A DNA stretch of 64,000 nucleotides from Alphaproteobacteria bacterium (GCA_025451095.1 JANWLB010000049.1:1-64000), one strand, 5' to 3'. Shown: positions 34,179 through 44,017, counted from the stretch's first letter. Notes: a model not told the origin generated them from the letters alone. Made by a program: numbers and translations.

Positions 34179-34955
34179 TCAGTCTGCTCTTTTCCTGAAG
34201 ATCAGGTAGGTCTGGACGCGGCCTTTGGCCCGTCCTTTTTCCTCGTAACGCGTGGCGATCCAGTCCGGCGGTGCATGGCGCCAGTCTTCCGCCTTTTCCG
34301 CCGCCCATTCAAAATTACGGCAGTTCATCGCCTGTGTGACCATCCATGCGGCCAGGTTGTCGACATCCGTACTCATGATCAGATGCCCGCCGGGCTTCAG
34401 GATACGGGCAAAAATCTCCAGGTTTTCAGGGCGGATGATGCGGCGCTTGCTGTGGCGTTTCTTTGGCCAGGGATCGGGATTGAGAATGTATATCCCGTCA
34501 AGGCAGGCGGGTACGAGACGCCCTGCCAGCACAAGCGCGTCCTCCGGCCAGACCCGGATGCGGTTGTGTGGGTCATTGCGTATATCTTTCAGAAACGACG
34601 CCATGCCGTTGATGAAGGGCTCGGCGCCGATGAAGAAGTGATCGGTATGGCGGCGCATAAGGGCGGCCAGATGTTCGCCGCCGCCGAAGCCAATCTCAAG
34701 CCATACGGGCTGTTCGCCCACCGATGATGAAAAGATCGCGTCGGGCGTCAGAAGCGCGGGCGGATCGGGCAGGGCGATGGTCAGAAGCGGCAGAAGTTCG
34801 TCCGATGCCGACTGCCGCTCGCGGCCCAGGGCGCGTGTCCGCTTTCGTCCGTACAGACGCGAAAGAGGCGCGGCGTCGCCGGTTGACGGTTTTTCAGCCG
34901 ATTTCCTTGTGAAGGGCGGCGACAAGGTCGGTTTTCTCCCATGAAAAGCCGCCAT
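34179..34955 (-). CDS. trmB: tRNA (guanine-N7-)-methyltransferase TrmB
   Basis: Methylates G46 of tRNAs with S-adenosylmethionine. [11 protein letters not shown] is the usual N-terminal basic motif; [17 protein letters not shown] is the SAM-binding loop, followed by [36 protein letters not shown] with the catalytic PDPWPK region, and [15 protein letters not shown]. The start is uncertain: ATG 34955 gives a 62-base overlap with metK; TTG 34925 has GGGAG upstream and gives a shorter one. Homology begins only around residue 30. The overlap makes co-transcription with metK certain if either start is right. Confidence 0.9.
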   Translation of the reverse strand: MAAFHGRKPTLSPPFTRKSAEKPSTGDAAPLSRLYGRKRTRALGRERQSASDELLPLLTIALPDPPALLTPDAIFSSSVGEQPVWLEIGFGGGEHLAALMRRHTDHFFIGAEPFINGMASFLKDIRNDPHNRIRVWPEDALVLAGRLVPACLDGIYILNPDPWPKKRHSKRRIIRPENLEIFARILKPGGHLIMSTDVDNLAAWMVTQAMNCRNFEWAAEKAEDWRHAPPDWIATRYEEKGRAKGRVQTYLIFRKRAD

Positions 34956-36120
34956 CGGGCTCCGGCTCACGCCCAAAGTGGCCGTAGGCTGCGGTGCGCG
35001 CATAAATTGGACGGCTCAGCTTCAGGTGCGTGCGGATTCCGCGTGGGCTGAGGTCGAAGACCTTGTCCAGCGCCTTGACCAGAACACTCTCCGGGACGGA
35101 GCCTGTGCCGTGCGTGTTGATATAGACCGACAGCGGCTTGCTGACGCCAATGGCATAGGAAACCTGCACCGTGCATTTGTCCGCGTAACTGGCGGCAACG
35201 ATATTTTTTGCCACATAGCGCGCGGCATAGGCAGCGGAACGGTCGACCTTGGTGGGGTCCTTGCCCGAGAAGGCGCCGCCGCCATGAGGGCAGGAGCCGC
35301 CATAGGTATCAACAATGATCTTGCGGCCTGTCAGACCTGTGTCACTAACCGGACCGCCAATAACGAAGCGTCCCGTGGGGTTGACGTAGAATTCTTCTTC
35401 CGGGCACATCCAGCCTTCGGGCAGGACGTCGAGAACGTGCGGCCGCACCATCTCGCGGACATCCTGCTGGCTGACACTTTCATCGTGCTGGGTCGAGACG
35501 ACGATAGAGGTGGCGCGGACAGGCCGGCCGTCGCGGTATTCGAGCGAGACCTGGGACTTGGCGTCCGGCTCCAGCTTGGGCAGGGCGCCGGAATGGCGTG
35601 CCTCGGAGAGGGAGCGCAGGATGTTGTGCGAAAAATAAATGGCCGCGGGCATGAGAACATTGGTTTCGCGGCAGGCAAAGCCGAACATAATGCCCTGGTC
35701 GCCGGCGCCTTCATCCTTGTTGTCGGCGGAATCGACGCCCATGGCGATATCGGCGGACTGGGCATGGACCTGAACGTCCACTTTGATCTTGTTCCAGTGA
35801 TAGCCTTCCTGCTCGTAGCCGATTTCCTTGATCTTTTTGCGGGCGATCTCCTCAAGAACATCTCTGGTGATGCTGGCGGGCCCGCGGGCTTCGCCGAAGA
35901 TGCCAAGATAATTCTTGGTCGTGACGCACTCAATCGCGGCACGGCATTGCGGGTCCATGGTCATGTAATGATCCAGAACGGCATCCGACACCTGATCGCT
36001 AATCTTGTCGGGGTGCCCTTCGGACACGGACTCGCTCGTAAAAAGAAAGTTTTTAAGGCTTTCTTCCGGGCGTGGCGACTGGCCCGCCGACGGCATGGGT
36101 GCTGTTCCTCTGGCTTTCAT
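34894..36120 (-). CDS. metK: S-adenosylmethionine synthetase
   Basis: Makes SAM from methionine and [23 protein letters not shown] holds the ATP-binding GHPDK, and later [36 protein letters not shown] and [20 protein letters not shown] are the metal and ATP loops. ATG 36120 (408 aa) is preceded by GGGGA; ATG 36096 (400 aa) has AGAGGA and is possible. The in-frame extension to 36186 is unlikely. It provides the methyl donor used by the downstream trmB. The XRE gene lies 40-100 bases upstream on the same strand. Confidence 0.96.
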   Translation of the reverse strand: MKARGTAPMPSAGQSPRPEESLKNFLFTSESVSEGHPDKISDQVSDAVLDHYMTMDPQCRAAIECVTTKNYLGIFGEARGPASITRDVLEEIARKKIKEIGYEQEGYHWNKIKVDVQVHAQSADIAMGVDSADNKDEGAGDQGIMFGFACRETNVLMPAAIYFSHNILRSLSEARHSGALPKLEPDAKSQVSLEYRDGRPVRATSIVVSTQHDESVSQQDVREMVRPHVLDVLPEGWMCPEEEFYVNPTGRFVIGGPVSDTGLTGRKIIVDTYGGSCPHGGGAFSGKDPTKVDRSAAYAARYVAKNIVAASYADKCTVQVSYAIGVSKPLSVYINTHGTGSVPESVLVKALDKVFDLSPRGIRTHLKLSRPIYARTAAYGHFGREPEPDGGFSWEKTDLVAALHKEIG

Positions 36121-36226
36121 TTTTACTGTCCCCGTAGGCTGAAAATTCACTGAATGCGTTAAATCTAGCCGTAAAAATGGGGCCATTCAACAGAATTTGC
36201 GGAGAATTTTAAGGCAGCAACGAGAT

Positions 36227-36670
36227 CTAGCTTCCCGAATCCATGCTGTCGATAACGGATCGGATGATTTTCAGGAGCTCCCGGCGCTTTTTCTCGTCGG
36301 TGAGGGAATAATACATCTTCAGGAGTTCAAAGGTTTCCTTGGCGTAGAGCGTGTCGTCCGAGATGAAGGATTCCTGGTCGTTGTCGGCAACAGCGAATTG
36401 CGGGCGCCGGGTCTTGCCTTCGTTGTAATCCTGATAGAAATAGGCGACAGGAACGTCAAGAGCTCTACTGAACTGGTACAGGCGGCTGGCGCTGACGCGA
36501 TTGGTGCCGCGCTCGTATTTCTGGATCTGCTGGAAAGTGAGGTTAACGGCATCGGCCAGCTTTTCCTGGCTGATCCCGAGCAGGGAGCGGCGCATCCGAA
36601 GGCGCTTTCCAACATGCAGATCAATGGGATGTGGCTTGCGCTCACTGGCCCTGGTTAAAGATTTAGGCAA
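36227..36670 (-). CDS. XRE-family HTH regulator
   Basis: Residues about 20-75 form an HTH_3 domain: RLRMRRSLLGISQEKLADAV and NLTFQQIQKYERGTNRVSAS, followed by LYQFSRALDVPVAYFYQDY. The 70-residue C-terminus (ETFELLKMYYSLTDEKKRRE) is typical of alphaproteobacterial regulators that sit before metK. The start is TTG 36670, with AAGGA seven bases upstream and no ATG before residue 26, inside the domain. It may control metK; no operator was identified. The 222-base spacer to lnt holds only an AT-rich patch. Confidence 0.85.
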   Translation of the reverse strand: MPKSLTRASERKPHPIDLHVGKRLRMRRSLLGISQEKLADAVNLTFQQIQKYERGTNRVSASRLYQFSRALDVPVAYFYQDYNEGKTRRPQFAVADNDQESFISDDTLYAKETFELLKMYYSLTDEKKRRELLKIIRSVIDSMDSGS

Positions 36671-36892
36671 TAGTTTTATCCTTTTATCTTAGGTGGTTTG
36701 TCGCCATTCAAAAATTTTCAGTCTGCCTGCCCGGGCTTCCTGCTGCCGTTGCTGTAAGCGGCCCCACCTGCAGAAAAGAGAATCCCCAAGGCTGATTACA
36801 TATGCACGAAAGCTCTCACTTTATCAACTAACCATAGGTATATTAGAAAACAAGAGGGGAGTATATTTTAGGGATGGACCTTCAGAGCTTTT

Positions 36893-38455
36893 CTAGCGAC
36901 CATTTTTTTGTAACGAGCGCGTAACTACCAATAGAGCGGCCAGGGCCATGAAAAAGAAGGCGTCTCCCCAGCGCGCATAGGGCGGGCGGGTGGCCAGAGG
37001 TCGGGGCAGGCTGCCCCCGGGCGCGGCACGTTCGTTTATGCCGGAATCGGCCAGAACACGCCCAAGAGGGTCAATAATGCCGGAAATGCCGGTATTTGCG
37101 GCTCTGACAACCGGCAGGCCTTCCTCGATGGCCCGGAAACGGGCCTGGGAGAAATGCTGGCGCGGGCCGGGGCTGTCGCCGTACCAGGCGTCGTTGGTGA
37201 TGTTGACGATCCAGGCAGGCCCTGCGCCGGTGCCGGAGCCGGGTGGGGTGGTTACGGCATGGGGGAAGATAATTTCATAGCAGATCAGCGGGCTGAAAGA
37301 AGGATAGTTCCCGGCTTTTTTGGTTTGCGGTCCGGGACCGATGGAAAAACCTTCCAGCATACGGACGAAAGGTTTCATCGGCAGCAGGTTCTGAAGCGGG
37401 ATATATTCGCCGAAGGGCACCAGGTGATATTTATCGTAGGTGGAAATCACGTTCAGATCGCGGTCCAGCGTCACCATGCTGTTATAGTACCGGTCGTGGC
37501 TATCCGCGCCGGGCTCGCGCCGCAGCAAGCCTGTTAAAAGATAGACATCGCGGCCATAGGCGGCCAGCGTACTTTTGAGAGCGCCGCGAACATAGTTATT
37601 TGCCAACACGTCCCAGGACAGTGCGGTTTCAGGCCAGACGAGGAATGTGACCTTGCGCTCGCGCTCCTGAGGGTCGGGCAGGGACAGGGAGAGCATGGAA
37701 TCCACATTTACAAAAACCTTTTCGGGATCCCATTTGTCGGCCTGAGAGATATTAGCCTGGACCGGCACGACACGGACATCCTGATCCAGTGCCGTCGGCG
37801 TTTGCGCCAGGCGCATCTGGCCGTAAAAGACGCAGCTGCCGAATGAAGCCAGCGCCGTTGCGATGAGGACGATTTGTGCGCGGCGGGAGAGCGTTGCAAT
37901 CCGCAAAAATCCAGGCAGTGCGGCCCAGAAGATGGTCAGGAGGGTCAGGCCATAGGCGCCCGCGATAGCGGCCGTCTGCGCCAGTGCAAGCCAGTTCCCC
38001 CAGGCATAGCCGTACATGTTCCAGGGAAAGCCGGTGAAGATATGACCGCGCAGCCATTCAAAGCCACTGAAAGCAGCAATGAAAAATAAAAAGCCGCTCA
38101 TACGGTTGAGTGAGGCAAGGCGGATAGTGAGGGCGCTGGCGCCCGCCGTAAAAAAAGCCAGCAGGGCGGGAAGCCCTGCGATAGCCAGCGGCCAGACCCA
38201 GAGAAAAGGATTGCCGGGCACGAGCAGGGCGTTGGCAATCCACCAAAGTCCCGCGCAAAAATAACCAAATCCGAACAGCCATCCCATCAGGGCGGCGCGC
38301 AGCCATCTTTTTTCCGACGAAAGCAGGATGAAAAAAAAGCTTAAACCTGCGAAAAGAAACGGCCACAGATGCCAGGGCGCCTGAGCCGGCACCATCAGTG
38401 CACCGCAGATGAGATATAAGACGGCCCTTAAAAACGGGGATGCAGGCAGCTTCAT
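36893..38455 (-). CDS. lnt: Apolipoprotein N-acyltransferase
   Basis: Lnt adds the third acyl chain to lipoproteins in the inner membrane. About eight N-terminal hydrophobic segments (first near residues 10-25) precede a nitrilase domain (about 225-480) with the catalytic triad: Glu in TFLVWPETALSWDV, Lys in STYDKYHLVPFGEYIP and Cys in PSFSPLICYEIIFP. A last membrane span (FFFMALAALLVVTRSL) ends the protein. 520 aa. It follows corC by 20 bases, as in the E. coli ybeX-lnt order. Confidence 0.95.
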   Translation of the reverse strand: MKLPASPFLRAVLYLICGALMVPAQAPWHLWPFLFAGLSFFFILLSSEKRWLRAALMGWLFGFGYFCAGLWWIANALLVPGNPFLWVWPLAIAGLPALLAFFTAGASALTIRLASLNRMSGFLFFIAAFSGFEWLRGHIFTGFPWNMYGYAWGNWLALAQTAAIAGAYGLTLLTIFWAALPGFLRIATLSRRAQIVLIATALASFGSCVFYGQMRLAQTPTALDQDVRVVPVQANISQADKWDPEKVFVNVDSMLSLSLPDPQERERKVTFLVWPETALSWDVLANNYVRGALKSTLAAYGRDVYLLTGLLRREPGADSHDRYYNSMVTLDRDLNVISTYDKYHLVPFGEYIPLQNLLPMKPFVRMLEGFSIGPGPQTKKAGNYPSFSPLICYEIIFPHAVTTPPGSGTGAGPAWIVNITNDAWYGDSPGPRQHFSQARFRAIEEGLPVVRAANTGISGIIDPLGRVLADSGINERAAPGGSLPRPLATRPPYARWGDAFFFMALAALLVVTRSLQKNGR

Positions 38456-38475
38456 ATAACTGTTAGAGATCAGTT

Positions 38476-39453
38476 CTATACGGCTGGCAAGGGTATATTT
38501 TTTATAAGAACCCGGTTGACGCGACGCGGATCGGCATCGAGAATCTCAAACACAAGACCAGAGCGGTGACTCAGGATTTCGCCGCGCGCGGGGATGCGTC
38601 CTGACATGGAGAAAATCAGGCCGCCAATCGTGTCAATATCCTCGCGCTCGTCGTCGTTCAGAAACACGCCGTATTTTTTTTCAAAGGTATCGATGTCGAT
38701 GCGGCCATCCGCAACCACTCCGTGCTGCGATTCAAACAAATGCAGTTCTTCGTCGCTGTTATATTCGTCGTCGACCTCGCCGATAATGGCTTCTATAACG
38801 TCGCCAATCGTGACAAGGCCGTCAATGCCGCCATATTCATCAACCACCAGCGCCATGTGCTTGCGCTGCTGCTTCATCATCAGAATCAGATCGAGCACGG
38901 GCATGGAGGGCGAAACGATGGGCGCGTCGCGCACCAGTTCTTTGATATCAATCTGCTTGCCGCGCGCAAGCGTGGCCAGAATGTCTTTGATGTGGATTGT
39001 GCCGATGACATCGTCGAGCGTTTCCCGGTATATGGGCAGGCGGCTGAATTGCTTTTCCGACAAAAGGGACAGGAGTTCTTTTTGTGAGGTGCCGATGTCG
39101 AGAGCGATAATATCTGCGCGCGGAATCATAACATCCAGCACGGTCATGTCGCGCAGCTTGGCGACGTTGTATATGAGCGCGCGTTCATGACCGGCATCTG
39201 TTGTGGGCGCGCCGTTTTCTTCGGCGTTGCCGATGAATTCGTCCAGTGCTTCGCGCAAGGTTGTTTCCGACTTGCCGCGATTGATCATGTTTCGCACCCA
39301 GGTCAGGACGCGCTGATCGCGGGCCTTTCCCGGCGCGGGGGGCTCGGCGGGCGCTTCGGTGGCGGCCGTGGCCGGAGCGGTTTTGTTTTCCTTGTCCGGG
39401 GTTTTTACCGTCCCTGAAGACGGGCGCGGCGGGGAGTCTTGCATTCTCAACAT
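38476..39453 (-). CDS. CorC/YbeX-type CBS-domain protein
   Basis: Soluble hemolysin-C/CorC family protein linked to Mg/Co efflux and, through its gene neighbourhood, to ribosome function. Two CBS domains (about 95-215: VMIPRADIIALDIGTSQKEL; LVVDEYGGIDGLVTIGDVIE) are followed by a CorC_HlyC C-terminal domain (FSMSGRIPARGEILSHRSGL). There is no membrane (DUF21) domain. The first 45 residues are Pro/Ala-rich. ATG 39453 or 39444 start, 7-16 bases after ybeY. Confidence 0.9.
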   Translation of the reverse strand: MLRMQDSPPRPSSGTVKTPDKENKTAPATAATEAPAEPPAPGKARDQRVLTWVRNMINRGKSETTLREALDEFIGNAEENGAPTTDAGHERALIYNVAKLRDMTVLDVMIPRADIIALDIGTSQKELLSLLSEKQFSRLPIYRETLDDVIGTIHIKDILATLARGKQIDIKELVRDAPIVSPSMPVLDLILMMKQQRKHMALVVDEYGGIDGLVTIGDVIEAIIGEVDDEYNSDEELHLFESQHGVVADGRIDIDTFEKKYGVFLNDDEREDIDTIGGLIFSMSGRIPARGEILSHRSGLVFEILDADPRRVNRVLIKNIPLPAV

Positions 39454-39460
39454 TGGGTCA

Positions 39461-40018
39461 TTATGCCATAAATTTTGGTCGCGAATAGGGGTTTTCTATG
39501 CCCATTTGCTTTAAAATGCTTATTTCAAGCGCTTCCATCACCTCTGCCTCGTCCTTTTCCTCGTGGTCGTAGCCGCACAGATGCAACAGCCCGTGTACCA
39601 GAAGATGGCTGAGATGGTCCTGGAAAGACGTATCCATGGCTTCGGCTTCGCGGCGAATGGTTTCAAATGCCAGGATGATGTCGCCCAGCGGCTGAAGTTC
39701 TTCGGGCGGCAGAGGCGCCGGATCGGGATCATCGAGGGCGGCGAAGGATAGCACATTCGTGGGCTTGTTGATCCCCCGGAAATCGCGGTTGAGATTCTGC
39801 ACCAGCTCATCGTTGGCCAGAGATATGCTGACCTCATAGTTGTTTGTTTCGGCCGGCAGAGTTTTGATTTGTCCAAAAGCGTGATGTATAACCCGGCCTG
39901 TCAGCGCGTCGGAATCGAAATCAAGCTCGTCCCACAAGGGGCTGGCCGTGCTGATATCGATAACAATGCGCCGGGAAGCGCCGGTTGTTGCCGGGACCTT
40001 ACTTTCTTTTTTTATCAT
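39461..40018 (-). CDS. ybeY: Endoribonuclease YbeY
   Basis: YbeY is a metal-dependent RNase involved in 16S rRNA 3' processing and 70S quality control. The zinc site HGLLHLCGYDHEEKDEAEVM is complete (three histidines). LNRDFRGINKPTNVLSFAAL is the family core. 185 aa. The first 20 residues (MIKKESKVPATTGASRR) are a basic extension. The start overlaps the phoH stop by 20 bases, typical of the phoH-ybeY pair. Confidence 0.95.
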   Translation of the reverse strand: MIKKESKVPATTGASRRIVIDISTASPLWDELDFDSDALTGRVIHHAFGQIKTLPAETNNYEVSISLANDELVQNLNRDFRGINKPTNVLSFAALDDPDPAPLPPEELQPLGDIILAFETIRREAEAMDTSFQDHLSHLLVHGLLHLCGYDHEEKDEAEVMEALEISILKQMGIENPYSRPKFMA

Positions 40019-40946
40019 AGGCCTCGATAATGCGGCTGACGAGCGGATGACGGACTACGTCCTGGCTTGAGAATTTGACGAACTCAATTCCCTCGACGCC
40101 GCCCAGGATATCCATGGCCTCAAGAAGGCCGGATTTTTGGTGGCCGGGCAGGTCGGTCTGGCTGGGATCGCCGGTGATAACCATGCGCGAGCCTTCGCCC
40201 AGGCGCGTCAGAAACATGAGCATCTGCATGGTTGTGGTGTTTTGGGCTTCGTCCAGAATAATAAAGGCATTGTTCAGCGTACGGCCGCGCATGAAGGCAA
40301 GCGGGGCTATCTCGATTTCTTCGCTGGCGACTTTCTTCTGCACTTTTTCAGCAGCCATGGTGTCGTGCAGCGCGTCATAAAGCGGGCGCAGATAAGGATC
40401 CATTTTTTCCTTCAGTTCGCCGGGCAGGAATCCAAGCCGCTCGCCGGCTTCGACCGCGGGGCGGCTGAGAATAATTTTTTCTACTCGTCCGCTCTCAAGC
40501 ATCGCTACGCCCATGGCGACGGCCAGATATGTTTTGCCTGTGCCGGCCGGTCCTATGCCGAAGACCAGATTGTTGACATTCATGGCGTGCATATAGGTCG
40601 ATTGAAGCGGGGTGCGCGGTTGCAGCCGCTTTTTCTTGGTGACGATCAGGGTCTCGGCTTCCGCGAAGCCGGAGAGGCTGTGGGGCGCGTTGGCATGGCT
40701 GTGATGGCCGTTGCCGTTCTTTTGCTTTTTGTGTTCCTGAAGGAATCTCAGTGCTGAATCCACGGTGTGGGTGTCGATGTCCTGCCCTTGCTGCAGCTTG
40801 GACCACAATGCTTCAAGGACCTGGCGCGCCTGACCGGCGCTGCCGCCGGTTATCAGGACTTCATTGCCCCGGCTGCTGATCTCGACGTCGAGGGCGTTTT
40901 CTATGGTCTGGAGGTGACTGTTTTGCTCGCCATACAGAACGGGCAC
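39999..40946 (-). CDS. phoH: PhoH-like ATPase (YbeZ)
   Basis: PhoH/YbeZ is an NTPase acting with YbeY on RNA. Walker A is GPAGTGKTYLAVAMGVAML, then SRPAVEAGERLGFLPGELKE and KMDPYLRPLYDAL; Walker B is NAFIILDEAQNTTTMQMLMF. Between the N-terminal domain and the ATPase is a His/Asn-rich linker (KNGNGHHSHANAPHS). The first canonical start is GTG 40946, but the same frame continues upstream with family-like sequence (QERIIFEDNRLVPVLYGE) to an ATA at 40997 preceded by AGAGAGG, so the real protein is probably 332 aa. The upstream stop TAG is at about 41021. Confidence 0.93.
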   Translation of the reverse strand: MPVLYGEQNSHLQTIENALDVEISSRGNEVLITGGSAGQARQVLEALWSKLQQGQDIDTHTVDSALRFLQEHKKQKNGNGHHSHANAPHSLSGFAEAETLIVTKKKRLQPRTPLQSTYMHAMNVNNLVFGIGPAGTGKTYLAVAMGVAMLESGRVEKIILSRPAVEAGERLGFLPGELKEKMDPYLRPLYDALHDTMAAEKVQKKVASEEIEIAPLAFMRGRTLNNAFIILDEAQNTTTMQMLMFLTRLGEGSRMVITGDPSQTDLPGHQKSGLLEAMDILGGVEGIEFVKFSSQDVVRHPLVSRIIEAYDKKRK

Positions 40947-41030
40947 GAGGCGGTTATCCTCGAAGATGATCCGTTCCTGAGTGCTTTGTTTGGGTATGAC
41001 GAGCCTCTCTGACTGCTTTCTCTAATTATC

Positions 41031-42398
41031 TCAAATTCGGGCGCTTTTCACAACAGGGACGGTGCTAACCGGTTCACCTGTAAGGGAATTCTGGAAAGCG
41101 CGGGTGATGCTGACATCGATAATTCTTCCGTAAAGGTCAGCCGGAGCCGTAATATGCACAGCCTGATTGTAAGGGGTGCGGCCATGAAGCTGGCCTTTTT
41201 CCTCGATCACCCGGTCAAGCAGGACGGGCAGGGTCAGGCCGACTGTGCGGCTGTTGTAATCCGTCTGCTGCTGGAAGAGCAGGCTTTGCAGATGGTGCAG
41301 GCGCGCCGTCTTTTCCTTCTCGGAAATCTGTTTTTGCATGACCGCGGCAGGCGTGCCGGGCCGGGCGCTGTATTTAAAGGAATAGGCATAGGCGAAGCCG
41401 ATATCGCGTACCAGCTTTATGGTTTGCTCGAAATCATCCTCCGTCTCGCCGGGAAAGCCCGCGATGAAATCGGAAGACAGAGCAATGTCGGGCCGCGCCT
41501 TGCGTAGTTTCTCAACGATCTCATAGTAGAGTGATATCTCATGCTTCCTGTTCATGGCCTTCAGGACGTTGTCGGAGCCGCTTTGTACCGGCAGGTGCAG
41601 GAAAGGCATGAGCTTGGGCAGGGCGCCATGGGCCTCGATCAGCTCATCATCCATGTCGCGCGGATGGGAGGTTGTATAGCGCAGACGCTCGATCCCCTCC
41701 AGTTCGGTGATAGCCGCCAGCAGGCGGCCCAGGCCCCAGGTTTTTCCATCTGGTCCGCCCCCGTGATAGGCGTTGACGTTCTGGCCCAGCAGCGTGATTT
41801 CGGCTGTTCCGGCATCGCGCAGGCGCCGGGCTTCATCGAGAATGGCGGCAACCGGGCGCGAATATTCCGAGCCGCGCGTATAGGGCACGACGCAAAAAGT
41901 ACAGAATTTGTCACAGCCTTCCTGTACTGACAAAAACGCGGATGGGCCCGGGGCCGTATGCTCGTCGGGCAGGAAATCGAATTTCGATTCAGCGGGGAAG
42001 TTGGTGTTCACGACGCGCTCGCCCGTGACGCGCATGATCATCTGCGGTAGTTCATGATAGGTCTGCGGGCCGAAAACCATGTCAACATAGGGGGCGCGTT
42101 CCATGATGAATTCGCCCTCGGCCTGTGCCACGCAACCCGCGACGGCCATTAGCATCCGGCGGCCCTTTTTTTCCTGCGCCTGCTTGTGTTCGCGCAGCCT
42201 GCCCAGTTCGGAAAAGACCTTGTCGGTGGCCTTTTCCCGGATATGGCAGGTATTCAGTATGATCATGTCGGCTTCGTCGGGGGTCTCGACGGCGCTGTAG
42301 CCCAGAGGGGCGAGAACATCGGCCATCCGGCGGCTGTCATAGACATTCATCTGGCAGCCCCAGGTCTTTATATACAGTTTTTTGCCGGTTTCTTTCAT
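41031..42398 (-). CDS. miaB: tRNA-2-methylthio-N6-dimethylallyladenosine synthase MiaB
   Basis: Radical-SAM methylthiotransferase modifying A37 of tRNAs. N-terminal UPF0004 domain starts LYIKTWGCQMNVYDSRRMAD with its three cluster cysteines (GCQMN, LNTCHIRE, VAGCVAQAEG). The radical SAM motif Cys-x3-Cys-x2-Cys is in GCDKFCTFCVVPYTRG. A TRAM domain ends the protein (LDRVIEEKGQLHGRTPYNQA). ATG 42398 (455 aa) is preferred; ATG 42416 adds six residues. It needs two Fe-S clusters, linking it to the suf operon. First gene of the minus-strand cluster, divergent from the 42483 gene. Confidence 0.95.
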   Translation of the reverse strand: MKETGKKLYIKTWGCQMNVYDSRRMADVLAPLGYSAVETPDEADMIILNTCHIREKATDKVFSELGRLREHKQAQEKKGRRMLMAVAGCVAQAEGEFIMERAPYVDMVFGPQTYHELPQMIMRVTGERVVNTNFPAESKFDFLPDEHTAPGPSAFLSVQEGCDKFCTFCVVPYTRGSEYSRPVAAILDEARRLRDAGTAEITLLGQNVNAYHGGGPDGKTWGLGRLLAAITELEGIERLRYTTSHPRDMDDELIEAHGALPKLMPFLHLPVQSGSDNVLKAMNRKHEISLYYEIVEKLRKARPDIALSSDFIAGFPGETEDDFEQTIKLVRDIGFAYAYSFKYSARPGTPAAVMQKQISEKEKTARLHHLQSLLFQQQTDYNSRTVGLTLPVLLDRVIEEKGQLHGRTPYNQAVHITAPADLYGRIIDVSITRAFQNSLTGEPVSTVPVVKSARI

Positions 42399-42482
42399 AT
42401 TATCCCATACGTCCATTGACGCAGGGTTAAACCATAACTACCCTTTTTAGGCAAGTTTTCCAGCGATCCGGGAGCTTTCTGC

Positions 42483-43424
42483 ATGGCAAAGACAATACTT
42501 GTGCTGGGCGGCCTTCTGCCCGATGAACTGGCGCATCTTGAATCGGCTTTCAAGGTCATACGTCTGCCGCGGGAGCCGAACCCCGAAGCCGTTCTGGCCG
42601 AGCACAGGAACGACATTGTAGGGATCGTGGCCACGCCGCTCAAAAGGGTTAACAAAACCCTGATGCAGGCTTTTCCCAATCTCGAGATCATAAGCCAGTT
42701 TGGGATAGGGGTCGACAATATCGATTTCGAGGCGGCGGCCGCGCAGGGTATTGTCGTTACCAACACCCCCGGACTGGTAACAAGCGACACGGCGGATATC
42801 GCCCTGGCCCTGATGCTGGGTGTGGCGCGCCGGACAACGGAGGGCGATGCCTATATCCGCGTCGGCAAATGGTATGGCGGGCATATGGGGCTGGGCGTCA
42901 GTCTGACCGGCAAGACGGTGGGTATTCTGGGTCTGGGCCGTATCGGGCAGGCGGTCGCGTGCCGCGCGGCGGCGTTTGAGATGAAGGTGGTCTATAACGG
43001 TCGCCGGGAAAAGCCGGATCAGCCCTATCGCTATTATCCCGATCTGGAGGCGATGGCGCAGGATTCCAACTTTCTCGTCCTGTGTTGCGCGGGGGGTGAG
43101 GAGACAAGGCATCTTGTGAATGCCGCTGTTCTGAAGGCGCTGGGACCCAAAGGCTACCTGATTAATGTCGCGCGCGGCAGCGTGGTCGACGAGTCCGCCC
43201 TGCTGGTGGCGCTGCGTAACAAGGCGATTGCCGGTGCCGGGCTTGATGTGTACGAGGACGAGCCGAATGTGCCCGAGGCCCTGATGAAGATGGATAATGT
43301 CGTGCTTTTACCGCATATCGGCACGGCCACGGTTGAAACCCGCACGAAAATGGGGCAGCTTGTCGTGGAGAATCTGCTGGCGCACTTTGACGGCAAACCT
43401 TTGAAGACGCCCGTGGCCGCATAG
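42483..43424 (+). CDS. D-2-hydroxyacid dehydrogenase (glyoxylate/hydroxypyruvate reductase type)
   Basis: NAD(P)-dependent reductase of 2-keto acids. The nucleotide loop is LGLGRIGQAVACRAAAFEMK (Gly-x-Gly-x2-Gly) followed by YNGRREKPDQPYRYY; Asn-Gly-Arg-Arg at the end of the second strand suggests NADPH. Catalytic Arg in NVARGSVVDESALL, Glu in GLDVYEDEPNVPEAL and His in VLLPHIGTATVETR are all present. 313 aa. FGIGVDNIDFEAAAAQGIVV is the substrate-domain signature. Standalone gene with 66 bases to divergent miaB. Confidence 0.9.
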   Translation: MAKTILVLGGLLPDELAHLESAFKVIRLPREPNPEAVLAEHRNDIVGIVATPLKRVNKTLMQAFPNLEIISQFGIGVDNIDFEAAAAQGIVVTNTPGLVTSDTADIALALMLGVARRTTEGDAYIRVGKWYGGHMGLGVSLTGKTVGILGLGRIGQAVACRAAAFEMKVVYNGRREKPDQPYRYYPDLEAMAQDSNFLVLCCAGGEETRHLVNAAVLKALGPKGYLINVARGSVVDESALLVALRNKAIAGAGLDVYEDEPNVPEALMKMDNVVLLPHIGTATVETRTKMGQLVVENLLAHFDGKPLKTPVAA

Positions 43425-43447
43425 GTATTGGGGATAGCGCGCTTATC

Positions 43448-43951
43448 ATGAGAAAATTACAGACGTTCATCGTGGCCCTGATTTGTGCTGCACTTTTTTC
43501 AGTACATCAAGCCGATGCCGCACCCGCCTGCTATACGCTGGACGAAGCGGCGGCGGAGCAGGGGTTACGCATCCACAGTGAGCTGATGGTCATCGGCCTG
43601 AATTGCCAGCATATGGCGCGGGCGGCCGGCAACAAGAACCTATATATGAGATATCGGGAGTTCACGGCCGCGCATTCCAAGATATTTGCCGGCTATGAGG
43701 AGCGTCTGATGCAATATTACCGTCGCCAGGGTGCGCGTGACCCGGAGGCGCGCCTGAACACATTGCGCACCGATCTGGCCAACAAGGTTTCAAAGGACGC
43801 GGCGCGCATGCGCCCCGACCTGTTCTGCAAGCGTTATGCGCCACGGGTGGAGAAGGCGGCGCAGATGAATGATGCGGCGATACGGCGCTGGGCGGCGACA
43901 TTCTACCCGTCGTACCCGGTCTCGCAGCCGATTTGCAAAAGCAAAAAATGA
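43448..43951 (+). CDS. Exported hypothetical protein, 167 aa
   Basis: A signal peptide (RKLQTFIVALICAALFSV, cleavage probably after ADA near residue 25) precedes a helical protein with four Cys: PACYTL, GLNCQHM, LFCKRY and PICKSKK, likely forming two disulfides in the periplasm. Helices are amphipathic, e.g. MRYREFTAAHSKIFAGYEER. No family recognised. It starts 23 bases after the dehydrogenase and 66 before the permease; no terminator was seen, so the three may be one transcript. Confidence 0.75.
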   Translation: MRKLQTFIVALICAALFSVHQADAAPACYTLDEAAAEQGLRIHSELMVIGLNCQHMARAAGNKNLYMRYREFTAAHSKIFAGYEERLMQYYRRQGARDPEARLNTLRTDLANKVSKDAARMRPDLFCKRYAPRVEKAAQMNDAAIRRWAATFYPSYPVSQPICKSKK

Positions 43952-44017
43952 GGAAATACTGCCAGAGTTGGTAAAGTTGTGAATTTTTAATTTTTAAATT
44001 CAAGGGGAGATCTGAAA

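Noticed and set aside
34978-36153. 391-codon plus-strand ORF opposite metK
   Set aside because: A shadow frame of metK produced by codon bias; low-quality start and no family features.
36121-36226. SAM riboswitch before metK
   Set aside because: The leader has a GATTTAAC and nested short stems (GGCT/AGCC, ATTC/GAAT) reminiscent of SAM-II, but lacks the GCTAAA segment and pseudoknot partner; stems are only four bases long.
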